The position numbers and the translations under genes were made by a program. The notes under the pieces were generated by a model that saw only the letters and a program-made list of their open reading frames with translations, was not told where the DNA came from and ran no database searches. This document shows, piece after piece, positions 1-8,677 of a stretch of 64,000 nt of DNA (the stretch's first letter is position 1; each line of letters begins with the position of its first letter). Source of the stretch: Bin94 sp965215535 (GTDB lineage: Bacteria > Gemmatimonadota > Gemmatimonadetes > Longimicrobiales > Gaopeijiaceae); assembly GCA_965215535.1 (NCBI GenBank), contig OZ244063.1, forward strand, positions 372,001 to 436,000, read 5' to 3'.

Positions 1-1158
1 GCCGGGTGCGAGGTGATCCGGATCGGCACGGTTCCCACGCCGGTGGCCTACTTTGCCGAATATCATCTGCAGACCGACGGCGCCATTCAGGTCACCGGGT
101 CGCACAACCCGCCCGCGTACAACGGAATCAAGATGACGAGGGGGCGGGGTCCTCTCCATGGCGAGGCGATCCAGCGACTGCTCGCCCGGATCCGTCGCCG
201 CGACTTCGAGGAGGGCGCCGGCCATGTCCGAACACAGGACATTCTGCCCGCTTACGTAGCCGACATCAGGGGACGATTGCAGTTGCCGCGTCCGGTGCGC
301 GTTGTGGTGGATTGCGGCAATGGGGTTGGCGCGGTTGTGGCGGTCGAGCTTCTCAGGAGCGTCGGGGCCGAGGTGATTCCGCTCTACTGCGATTCCGATG
401 GAACCTTCCCCAATCACCATCCCGATCCCACAGTGGACGAAAACCTGACCGAGCTGATTGCCCAGGTGCGCCGCCACAAGGCCGAGGTCGGCATCGGCTT
501 CGATGGAGACGCCGATCGGATCGGTGCGGTCGATGAGCGGGGCCGCGTGGTCAGGGGCGACATCCTGCTGCTTCTCTTCGGACTGGATCTCCTGCGGCGA
601 CGGGGCAGGGGAGAGCAGCTCATCTTCGATGTAAAGTGTTCCCAGCTCCTGCCCGAGGTCTTCGAAGAGGCGGGGGGAACGCCGATCATGTGGAAGACCG
701 GCCACTCTCTCATCAAGGAAAAGATGAAGGAGACCGGAGCCGCGCTGGCGGGAGAGCTGTCGGGCCATATCTGCTTCGCCGACGACTACTACGGCTTCGA
801 CGACGCGCTCTATGCCGCGTGCCGCCTCCTTGCGCTCCTGGCCGCCTCGGAGCGACCGCTTTCGCAGATGACAGCGGGGTTTCCAAAGTATCTCTCGACC
901 CCGGAGATCAGGGTCGAGCTTCCGGAGGAGCGCAAGTTCGGGATCGTTGAGCGGGCCCGGGCGCACTTCGAGGCTCGCCACCCGGTGATCGCGGTCGATG
1001 GCATTCGCATTCTCTTTGGCGATGGCTGGGGACTGATGCGCGCATCCAACACGCAGCCGGTGATTGTGCTCCGCTACGAAGCCCGCTCGGCGCACCGCCT
1101 GGAAGAGATACGGGCCGCGCTGGAGGATTGGCTCGCCGACGAGGGCGTTCGGGTCTGA
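1..1158 (+). CDS. Phosphoglucomutase/phosphomannomutase family protein, 5' end missing
   Basis: The reading frame is open from the left edge of the window to a TGA at 1156-1158 (385 codons visible), so the N-terminal 70-80 residues expected for this roughly 455-residue family lie outside. Seen: the phosphoserine loop GSHNPPAYNG with its Ser codon at nt 100-102, the Mg-binding loop DGDADR near nt 504, the sugar-binding GELSGH loop near nt 750, and a C-terminal phosphate-binding RASNTQP segment near nt 1040. All four hallmark loops of the alpha-D-phosphohexomutase superfamily are intact, so the enzyme should interconvert hexose 1- and 6-phosphates (mannose or glucose; the sequence does not decide which) in the cytoplasm for sugar-nucleotide supply. 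A 318-base non-coding gap follows, so it probably ends its transcription unit. Confidence 0.93.
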   Translation, partial: AGCEVIRIGTVPTPVAYFAEYHLQTDGAIQVTGSHNPPAYNGIKMTRGRGPLHGEAIQRLLARIRRRDFEEGAGHVRTQDILPAYVADIRGRLQLPRPVRVVVDCGNGVGAVVAVELLRSVGAEVIPLYCDSDGTFPNHHPDPTVDENLTELIAQVRRHKAEVGIGFDGDADRIGAVDERGRVVRGDILLLLFGLDLLRRRGRGEQLIFDVKCSQLLPEVFEEAGGTPIMWKTGHSLIKEKMKETGAALAGELSGHICFADDYYGFDDALYAACRLLALLAASERPLSQMTAGFPKYLSTPEIRVELPEERKFGIVERARAHFEARHPVIAVDGIRILFGDGWGLMRASNTQPVIVLRYEARSAHRLEEIRAALEDWLADEGVRV

Positions 1159-1476
1159 AACGCCGACAGCTTCGCGTGGAGTGCACGCGGACATGCATGG
1201 GCAGTGGCCCGGAGCTGGCAGGCTTGCCGGGTGCGAGAACGGCGAGAGGAAGGGGGCGGGGCGTGGATCGATAGCGGTCGTCGTGCGAAGCCGTTCGGTG
1301 TGGATCGGGGGCCTGTCAGTGTCGGGATTCAGGGTGTCCCATCTGACCATTGAAGTGCCCATGCGACTCGCCTACCCTGTGCCTGTCCACCGAAAGGGGG
1401 TCCGCCGGACCTCTGAACGAACAGGACTCCGCACCCGGGCGATCCGAACCCGGGAAGATCTTTATCCGGAGCAGCA
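1159..1476. other. Intergenic region before the beta-propeller gene
   Basis: There is no convincing gene in these 318 bases. The one signal is a possible sigma70-type promoter near the right end, listed separately. The bases just before 1477 hold GGAG (1468-1471), a well placed ribosome site for the next gene. Confidence 0.5.
1350..1378 (+). promoter_or_regulatory. Possible promoter of the beta-propeller operon
   Basis: TTGAAG (1350-1355) and TACCCT (1373-1378) are 17 bases apart and lie about 100 bases upstream of the ATG at 1477. The match to the sigma70 consensus is partial (4/6 and about 3/6), so this is a candidate only. Confidence 0.25.
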
Positions 1477-2583
1477 ATGATGACACCCGCCCCACACCCG
1501 GATTTCCACCCGACCACGGTATCCGGCCGGGCGCAGTGGGTCGGTACCGGGCCGATCGTTCGCGTGGGCGTCCTGCTCGCTTCACTGGGTCTGCTCTCCT
1601 GCGACGGCGCAGCCAACGCACCGCCACCGAATCCCTCGCGGGCGACCGCCCCCGACGACGAAGGCATCGATCCGGATGCATTCCGGGAGGGCTTCGAGGT
1701 GATCGGCGATCTGATTCTGGAGGAAACCGACGCTGCCATGGTGGTGGTCCCCATGGTGTATTCGGTCGGCGAAGGGCAGCTTCTCCTGGTCGAACCCCTC
1801 GAGGGTCAGGTGCATCTGTACAGCTCCGAGGGCAGCCTCAGGCGAAGCGTCGGAGCCAAGGGCAGCGGTCCCGGAGAGTTCACGATCCCGATGGGCTCCG
1901 ATCTGCTTCCCGACGGCGAGATCGCCGTGACCGATGTGGGAGCGCACAGGCTGACCTTCTTCCCGGCAGAGGAGGGCGCCGATCCGCAGATGGCATCCTC
2001 GCCGCTCGAAGTCGCCACAGGGATATGGGCGCTCGGGCGGGCGCGCTACCTCCTGGCCGGAGTGGCTTCGCTGAGCGAAGAGCGTTCCCGGCTTCTGCAC
2101 ATCTGGAATCGCGAAAGCGGCGAGCTCGAGAGCAGCTTCATGCCGATCGGGGTTCCGGATCGGGCTCTGTCCCGAACCCGGGCGGTCCGGGCCTCGAGCG
2201 CTGCGGTGCGGGGCGACACAATCTGGGGAAGCTGGGCGCTCTCGGATACGCTCTACCGATTCGATTCCGGGGGCGATCTCAGGGAGCGCATTCCGATTCC
2301 GATGCCGCGCCCCCTGGGCGATCTCGGCGATCAGACAAACAATCCGCCGAATGTGTTTCGGCCCTATCTCCTGGACGACGGTCACATTGCGGTCTCGATC
2401 ATGGTCGGCAATCTCGCCGGCAGCCAGTGGGATCTGGTGATTATGGACCGGAGCGGCAATGCAGCCTGGGCGGCCAGGAACCAGCCTCAGCTCATGGCGG
2501 TCATCGGCGACCTCTTCCTCTTCGACGATCCGGCCTCCGCTCTTCCGAACCGGTGGCTGGTGGCGCGGTGGAGGGGGCCGTGA
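1477..2583 (+). CDS. 6-bladed beta-propeller lipoprotein
   Basis: This 368-residue protein has an N-terminal hydrophobic segment ending in a lipobox GLLSC (Cys42), so it should be a lipoprotein outside the cytoplasm. The body has repeated strand-turn units of the NHL/6-bladed propeller kind: a blade with VHLYSSEGSLRRSVG followed by GSGPGEF, then DVGAHRLTFF, and later LYRFDSGGDL and WDLVIMDRSGNAAW. The phrase G.KGSGPGEF is typical of the 6-bladed beta-propeller family found in large numbers in Bacteroidetes and Gemmatimonadota. No catalytic residues are recognisable; such propellers usually bind peptides, sugars or partner proteins. The ATG at 1477 has GGAG five bases upstream. Its stop overlaps the GTG start of the thioredoxin-like lipoprotein, so the two are translationally coupled. 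The substrate is unknown. Confidence 0.85.
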   Translation: MMTPAPHPDFHPTTVSGRAQWVGTGPIVRVGVLLASLGLLSCDGAANAPPPNPSRATAPDDEGIDPDAFREGFEVIGDLILEETDAAMVVVPMVYSVGEGQLLLVEPLEGQVHLYSSEGSLRRSVGAKGSGPGEFTIPMGSDLLPDGEIAVTDVGAHRLTFFPAEEGADPQMASSPLEVATGIWALGRARYLLAGVASLSEERSRLLHIWNRESGELESSFMPIGVPDRALSRTRAVRASSAAVRGDTIWGSWALSDTLYRFDSGGDLRERIPIPMPRPLGDLGDQTNNPPNVFRPYLLDDGHIAVSIMVGNLAGSQWDLVIMDRSGNAAWAARNQPQLMAVIGDLFLFDDPASALPNRWLVARWRGP

Positions 2584-3173
2584 GGCGGTCGGGCATCTTC
2601 CTGCGGCAGCGAATGGCGCTCATGTTGGCAATGCTGACGACATTGACGGCGCTGGCGGCGTGCGTTCCCGGCAATGCCGCAGCAGGGTCGGTGCGCGAGG
2701 GCGACAGCGCACCGTGGCCGGGGCTTGCTGCGGGGCGACCGACGCTGGTTTGGGTGATCGATGCCGCAGCCTGTCTCGGATGCGACCTCAACGAACCGGC
2801 ACGCATCGTGCGTTCGATCCTGAGAGATGGACCGGAGGGACTTGCCCTGCGGGTCATTGCGCTCTCCGAAGATGTGGAGAAAAACGCCGATCTGGTCGAG
2901 GGATTTCTGGAGTTCCACCGCATTGCTGCACCGATGACAGTGCATTCGCACCGTGAACACCTGCAGACCGTCGGCTCCGGTCCGGTTCCGGGGTTCTATC
3001 TGGTTGATGGACAGGGTGTGATTCGAGGCATTGCAGACGCCAGCGAGGCGGGGGCATGGCAGTCGACCGCGGAAGCGCTGGACATGGTTGCCTTCCTGAA
3101 ACTTCTGGCAGAGGAGGGGCAGGGCGGAGACATCGGGATCGATGCCGACAGCACGGATAGGCGCTCGCGCTGA
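2580..3173 (+). CDS. Thioredoxin-like (TlpA-type) lipoprotein
   Basis: This is a 197-residue protein starting at a GTG that overlaps the preceding stop (GTGA); ATG at 2613 is an alternative start. Residues 12-27 form a signal peptide ending in lipobox LAAC (Cys28). Then follow VREGDSAPW, a TlpA-like opening, a strand, and a CLGC redox motif (Cys65, Cys68), and near the C-terminal half the cis-proline segment VPGFYLVD with DGQGVIRG, as in TlpA/ResA folds. The active-site order is that of thioredoxin-like proteins, although the motif sits in CLGCDLNE rather than the classic WCxxC. Predicted role: a membrane-anchored, periplasm-facing thiol oxidoreductase. Because the next gene encodes a small secreted peptide with four cysteines, that peptide is an attractive substrate. 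That link is inference. Confidence 0.8.
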   Translation: MRRSGIFLRQRMALMLAMLTTLTALAACVPGNAAAGSVREGDSAPWPGLAAGRPTLVWVIDAAACLGCDLNEPARIVRSILRDGPEGLALRVIALSEDVEKNADLVEGFLEFHRIAAPMTVHSHREHLQTVGSGPVPGFYLVDGQGVIRGIADASEAGAWQSTAEALDMVAFLKLLAEEGQGGDIGIDADSTDRRSR

Positions 3174-3225
3174 GGGCGAATTGCTCGGTGAACAGTGGCC
3201 GGACAATCCGATGCGTATCACAATA

Positions 3226-3326
3226 TGCACAACCATGGAATAACAATTTGTACAACCCTGAATATGTGATTTGCACAAATGTCGATCGTGCACATCAACA
3301 AATTACACAATCAACACATTGCACAA
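3226..3326 (+). repeat. Array of six TGCACAA-like repeats upstream of the small-peptide gene
   Basis: Six copies of a seven-base word close to TGCACAA lie in one orientation: 3226-3232 (TGCACAA), 3249-3255 (TGTACAA), 3272-3278 (TGCACAA), 3289-3295 (TGCACAT), 3304-3310 (TACACAA) and 3320-3326 (TGCACAA). Start-to-start spacing is 23, 23, 17, 15 and 16 bases. The copy at 3248-3255 is part of the perfect palindrome TTGTACAA. The tract is clearly AT-richer than its surroundings and ends about 24 bases before the ATG at 3350. It looks like a cluster of regulator binding sites covering the promoter/leader. The protein that binds is unknown. Confidence 0.6.
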
Positions 3327-3349
3327 ATGAAAAGGAAAGGACAACGAAG

Positions 3350-3604
3350 ATGAAGATGAACAATGCATATGGAAGACCTCGCGGCCGCGCCGCGAGATGG
3401 TCGCGCCGGGTGCTCATGGGCGCCGCGCTCGTCCTCGCCATGGGAGCGCCGTTGCCTGCGGCCAATGCGGAGGCATCCGCTCCTGCTCCATCCGCGAGCT
3501 CCAGCACCCGGGGATGGAAGCTGACTCTGTGGATGTACGAGTTCTGCGTTTCGTACTGCTTTATGGGCGATGGGTTCTGCTGCGATGACGGTTTCTACTG
3601 GTAG
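3350..3604 (+). CDS. Small secreted four-cysteine peptide precursor
   Basis: This is an 84-residue ORF with a strong ribosome site (AGGAAAGGA, 3332-3340, before the ATG). Residues 9-20 are basic, 21-38 hydrophobic, and ANA followed by EA at residue 40/41 is a good signal peptidase I site. The mature part would be about 44 residues: an Ala/Ser/Pro linker, then an aromatic, Cys-rich tail with Cys66, Cys70, Cys77 and Cys78 (CX3CX6CC), two acidic residues and a terminal Trp. It is not a known family to me. Its position just after a beta-propeller lipoprotein and a thioredoxin-like lipoprotein resembles the way NVEALA-type small secreted peptides sit next to propeller lipoproteins in Bacteroidetes. 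A disulfide-bonded exported peptide (signal, bacteriocin or surface ligand) is possible but unproven. Confidence 0.7.
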   Translation: MKMNNAYGRPRGRAARWSRRVLMGAALVLAMGAPLPAANAEASAPAPSASSSTRGWKLTLWMYEFCVSYCFMGDGFCCDDGFYW

Positions 3605-4010
3605 AAAGAGGCGATCTGCGGGTAAGGACAGATTCGGGACCGAATGACAGGCTGCCCTGATCCATCCTGACCTGAAAGGGAATGCTGGAAAACGCGGTTC
3701 TCTCTTCCCGAAGAGAGATCGCAGAAAGACAAGCTCCACCCCTTGGTGAGCGCCGGAAGCCCTTCCTCTGCCAGGCCGGCGGGCCGAAGTTCTTCGGCCC
3801 GCCGGCAACCCGGCTTCCCTCTGTGCCAGACCGTTCGGATCGCGGTAGACAGAATGCATGATGGTCTGGCAGAGCCGGGCAAGTTCTCACGCCCCTCACG
3901 GAGTGTGGCTGGCGGCGAAGGTGTGGCGCAGCAGCGGGATCAGCGCTGATTCAGCATCGGTGCGAATGCGGCTCGGCTTCCCTCTGCCGCACCTCTGTCT
4001 GTCTCTGCAC
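3605..4010. other. Intergenic region between convergent genes
   Basis: These 406 bases separate the peptide gene (plus) from the deacetylase gene (minus). I see no convincing coding frame. The main structure is the long hairpin at 3775-3806. The tract also has recurring CTTCCCTCTG-like runs (around 3762, 3824 and 3975), too degenerate to call a repeat family. Confidence 0.5.
3775..3806. terminator. Strong GC-rich inverted repeat, possible bidirectional terminator
   Basis: GCCGGCGGGCCGAAG (3775-3789) and CTTCGGCCCGCCGGC (3792-3806) are perfect reverse complements separated only by TT, giving a stem of 13-15 pairs. It lies between two convergent genes, the usual place for a shared terminator. 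No T-run follows on either strand, so it is not a classical intrinsic terminator; it could act as an RNA-end stabiliser or a U-less terminator. Confidence 0.5.
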
Positions 4011-4733
4011 TCAGAATGTCGGAACCGACAACTCTCGCAGGGCAGGCACCTCGACCGTTTCCTCTGTCCAGTACGGTTCGCCATATGCGCGCCGGATCAG
4101 CGCTCCCCAGACTGCATGGGCGCTCCGGATCTGATCCGGGAGCGGACGATCTCCCCCGGGGAAGATCTCGCCCAGGCTGCGTTTGCCCTCGACCTGTGTG
4201 GAGTAGGCCGCGAGCGCCTCGAGCTTGCGGTCAATCTGGCTGGTGATGTCGATTACGAACGTCGGCTTCGCGGGACGATCGCCGAATGCCAGAGCCTGGA
4301 CAATCTTTTCGGGTCGGTGGGGGCGGCCTGTTGCGGGGAATTTCCTCAGTCCGGCCAGAAAGCTCGCGTCGCGCGCCAGGAGGGCGGCCGCCCGGTGATC
4401 CGGATGGCGTCCGATCGGCCAGTGCGTCACCACAATCCGCGGGCGCAGCGCCCGAATCAGCGTAGCAACCTGAATCCGGCTGGCAGCGTCGTTGACAAGC
4501 GCAGCGTCGGGCAGGTGAGCGCATCTGCGTATGGCCAATCCCATCACTTCGGCTGCCCGGGCCGCCTCGCGCGCGCGCACCTCGGGGGTTCCGTGCGATC
4601 CCGCCTCCCCTGCGGTCAGATCCAGCACCCCGGTGCGATCTCCAGCCTCTGCAGACTTGATCAGAGCGCCGCCACAAAAGATCTCGGCATCGTCGGGGTG
4701 GGCCATGATCGCCAGAAGGTCGAGTGGCTCCAT
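4011..4733 (-). CDS. bshB1: PIG-L family deacetylase, BshB1-like (bacillithiol biosynthesis)
   Basis: This 240-residue protein has the LmbE/PIG-L fold markers: the metal-binding AHPDDAE motif at residues 11-17, TAGEAGSHGT (the E-x-G-S/T-x-GT loop that marks BshB1-like enzymes), LPDAAL, and a C-terminal-half H-x-D-H motif in GRHPDHRAAA. Length matches BshB1 (about 235-240). Expected reaction: zinc-dependent removal of the acetyl group from GlcNAc-malate, the second step of bacillithiol synthesis in the cytoplasm. The other bacillithiol genes (bshA, bshC) are not in this window. The ATG at 4733 is 48 bases from the end of the upstream permease gene, so it may be the last gene of that operon. 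The subfamily is inferred from motif similarity; another LmbE deacetylase remains possible. Confidence 0.85.
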   Translation of the reverse strand: MEPLDLLAIMAHPDDAEIFCGGALIKSAEAGDRTGVLDLTAGEAGSHGTPEVRAREAARAAEVMGLAIRRCAHLPDAALVNDAASRIQVATLIRALRPRIVVTHWPIGRHPDHRAAALLARDASFLAGLRKFPATGRPHRPEKIVQALAFGDRPAKPTFVIDITSQIDRKLEALAAYSTQVEGKRSLGEIFPGGDRPLPDQIRSAHAVWGALIRRAYGEPYWTEETVEVPALRELSVPTF

Positions 4734-4780
4734 GAATTGCTCGTCTTCGTCTCTTCAGCGGTTGCGTGCCCGAAGCGGAT

Positions 4781-6114
4781 CTACTCGAAGCGCAGAGCCT
4801 CGACCGGATCCAGGCGCGACGCACGCAGAGCGGGCAGCATTCCGAAGAGAATTCCGGTGAAGAGGGCCAGGGCGATGGCGGCCGCAACCGACCAGAGAGG
4901 GATCCGCGCGGGAAGGGGCGAAATCGCAGCCAGAATTTCGCTGCCCCCCCACCCTGCAAGCAGGCCGAAGATGGCGCCGGCCGCCGTAAGGATGGAGGCC
5001 TCGATCAGGAACTGCCACTTGATCTCCTGGCGTGTGGCTCCCAGCGCCTTGCGAATTCCGATTTCACGGGTGCGTTCGGTTACCGAGATCAGCATGATGC
5101 CGATCACGCCGATGCCGCCCACCAGCATTCCTATCGAGGAAAGTCCCACCAGAACGATGAAAAACATTCCTGTGAGTTGATTGAACAGATCCCGGATCTG
5201 CTCCGCGCGCACAATCGCAAAGTTGTTGTCTTCGTCGGGAGGCAGCTCGCGCATCGAACGGAGCGCCGACACCACCTCATTCTCGGCCTCGTCCGATGAA
5301 ATTCCCTCGCGCGGCACAACCTGCACCGCTGCAAATGTCCACCGGGTGCGGGCCTTCAGTCTCTTGTCCGCAGTGGTGAAGGGAATGATCGCAAAGGTGT
5401 TCGCTTCTTCGCCGAAGATGTTGTCGAGAGGTTCGAAAACGCCAACCACCGTAAAGCGCTCATTGGCAGCTCGCCTGCCGGCATTGATTCGTACCCGCCT
5501 GCCCACGGGGTCGATCTCGCCGAAGACGGCCTCGGCGACCTCCTTCGAGATGACCACAACGGGTTGCGCCCGGTCAACCTCGATCGATGTAAAGTTTCTT
5601 CCCGAAAGGAAGTTGCCCGGTGTGGCGCTGGTCCACGTGGACGATGCGCCGCTCCATCTCAGATTGCGGATCCATTCGGACTGGAAGCGGATCGCGGCGC
5701 CGAATTCGAAGGAGGATGTGGTCAGATCAACGGCGGGGAGCTGCTGGATTCTCCGAATTTCGCGGTCGGTAATCGGGGGTTTGTCAAACCATGGCGGCCG
5801 CCCGGAGTTCAGGGATGTGCGAGCATCGGAAAAATCGAAGGGCATCACGGTGAAGCTCTCGGGGTTGGCCGCAGAAAAGGTATCCATGACCTCGGTGCGA
5901 ATACCGGTAATCAGGGCTGCAACGGTAACCACGACAGCGGCCCCCACGCCCACGCCCAGGATCGCCAGCACGGTGCGCGCCCAATTCGCGTAGAGCGCGC
6001 GCAGCGCCACACTGGTTCCCTCGCCGATCATGCGCAGCGAAGAGGATATGCCTCCGCCCTGCCGCGCCCTCGAATCAGGCTGTGTGGAGGGGGTTCGGGG
6101 TCGGATCGAATCGT

Positions 6115-6118
<4 letters not shown>
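4781..6118 (-). CDS. MacB/FtsX-type ABC transporter permease
   Basis: This 445-residue protein has the MacB-like layout: a cytoplasmic N-terminus, one membrane segment (about residues 45-70, TVLAILGVGVGAAVVVTVAAL), a roughly 230-residue periplasmic core domain, then three more membrane segments forming the FtsX domain (about 320-435). The ERTREIGIRKALGATRQEI stretch is the coupling region that contacts the ATPase. The family moves substrates from the periplasm or outer leaflet through an adaptor and TolC by mechanotransmission. Its start overlaps the stop of the paralogous upstream permease by four bases (ATGA). It has no nucleotide-binding domain of its own and none is encoded beside it. Confidence 0.93.
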
Positions 6119-7356
<1,238 letters not shown>

Positions 7357-7372
7357 GAAACGGCTCCTGCGG

Positions 7373-8677
7373 TCAGCCGGATTCGTTGCCGGTGTCGTCG
7401 TCGTCCGGCGATTCGATTGCCCGCACGGCCGTTTCGTGCCGGAGCGTGCGAACGGTTTCGTAGGGACCGCTCACGATGCTGTCGCCTGCGGTCAGGCCGC
7501 CGGTGATCTCGAAGAACTCCTGGCCGGAGATCCCGACCTCGACCGGAATGAAGTTGGCGATTCCCTCGCGCACCACGAAGACGCCCTCAATCGCTTCGGC
7601 GTCACCGGCGTCGGCGCCGTTGGCGGCAGAACCGGAGCCGGATGATTCGTCCTCGCCGCCGGCATCCTCGCCGAAGTCGTCGGCGTCGCGCAGGGTGAGG
7701 GCGATAATGGGAACGGCCAACTGGTTGGTGCGGGTCTCGGTAATGACATCGGCGGTGGCCGAGAGATCCGGGCGCAGCTCGGCTCCCGGATCGCGCAGCG
7801 TGACAACGACTTCGAAGTCGATCGTCGGGGTCTGACCGCTCCCCGCCGCCTGCGAGGGCGGCCGGATTGCGCTGTTGCCGATCTCGGTCACCTCGCCGGG
7901 GAAGACGACCTCGGGAAAGGCGTCCAGCTCGATGGCGGCGCTGTCGCCCAGAGAAATTTCGGGCACGTCGGTTTCGTCCACCTCGAGCACGACCTCCATC
8001 ACCGAGAGATCCGAGACAGTCAGGATCAGGCTGCCGGGGTTGTTCATCGTCCCCACGACCACGGTTTCGCCCTCTTCCACATTCAGTCGCGTCACGCGCC
8101 CCGAGATCGGAGCCTCAATGATCGTCTTGGAGAGCTGGTCGCGAGCCTCTTCCACCGCAGCGCGCATCTGGCTGACCCCGAATTCGGCGGCATCGAGCAG
8201 CGACTGTTGCACTTCGAGATCGGTTTCCGCGTTCTCCACCTCCTGAAGGCTCACCAGGAGCGAATCGCGTGCACGCAGGGCGGCCATCCGTTCGGCCTGC
8301 CGGGCGGCGCGCAGAAGATTGGCGCGCGTTTGCGCAACCTGTGCCTGCGCCTGGCTCAGACTGGCCTGGCTTCGATCGAGCGCGGCCTGGTAGCGGCTGG
8401 GATCGAGGCGCAGCAGAATCTGTCCCTGCTCGACATCCTGGCCCTCTTCCACAAGCATTTGCGAGACGCGCGCCGAGATGTCGGAGCTGATATCGACCTT
8501 GCGCCGGGCGCGGACATTGCCGCTCGCCGTGACGATCGCAACCAGATCGCGCCGCTCCACGGTGTCCATCCGCACCGAGACGCCGCCGCTGCGGTCGCCT
8601 CTGCCGGAGAGGACGATGGAGAGGACGACGACCCCCGCGATCGCGACGCCGATGATGATTCGTGTTCTTGTCTGCAT
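7373..8677 (-). CDS. HlyD/MacA-type periplasmic adaptor (membrane fusion protein)
   Basis: This 434-residue protein has an N-terminal membrane anchor (residues 6-24), a split biotinyl-lipoyl-like domain (ISARVSQMLVEEGQDVEQGQ and IEAPISGRVTRLNVEEGE), a long Ala/Gln/Arg-rich coiled-coil hairpin between them (about 95-185), and beta-barrel domains after that. It should link the inner-membrane permeases to the TolC-type channel. One oddity is an acidic low-complexity insert rich in D, E, G and S at about residues 330-360, inside the membrane-proximal region, absent from typical MacA proteins. The ATG at 8677 directly abuts the stop of the upstream tolC-type gene. Confidence 0.92.
   Translation of the reverse strand: MQTRTRIIIGVAIAGVVVLSIVLSGRGDRSGGVSVRMDTVERRDLVAIVTASGNVRARRKVDISSDISARVSQMLVEEGQDVEQGQILLRLDPSRYQAALDRSQASLSQAQAQVAQTRANLLRAARQAERMAALRARDSLLVSLQEVENAETDLEVQQSLLDAAEFGVSQMRAAVEEARDQLSKTIIEAPISGRVTRLNVEEGETVVVGTMNNPGSLILTVSDLSVMEVVLEVDETDVPEISLGDSAAIELDAFPEVVFPGEVTEIGNSAIRPPSQAAGSGQTPTIDFEVVVTLRDPGAELRPDLSATADVITETRTNQLAVPIIALTLRDADDFGEDAGGEDESSGSGSAANGADAGDAEAIEGVFVVREGIANFIPVEVGISGQEFFEITGGLTAGDSIVSGPYETVRTLRHETAVRAIESPDDDDTGNESG

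Noticed and set aside
3226..3326. CRISPR-like array
   Set aside because: Repeat units are 7 bases and spacing 15-23 bases; CRISPR repeats are longer and regularly spaced, and no cas genes are present.
3858..5180. 440-codon plus-strand frame opposite the deacetylase and permease genes
   Set aside because: The minus strand encodes an intact LmbE-type deacetylase and a MacB permease; the plus product is not protein-like.
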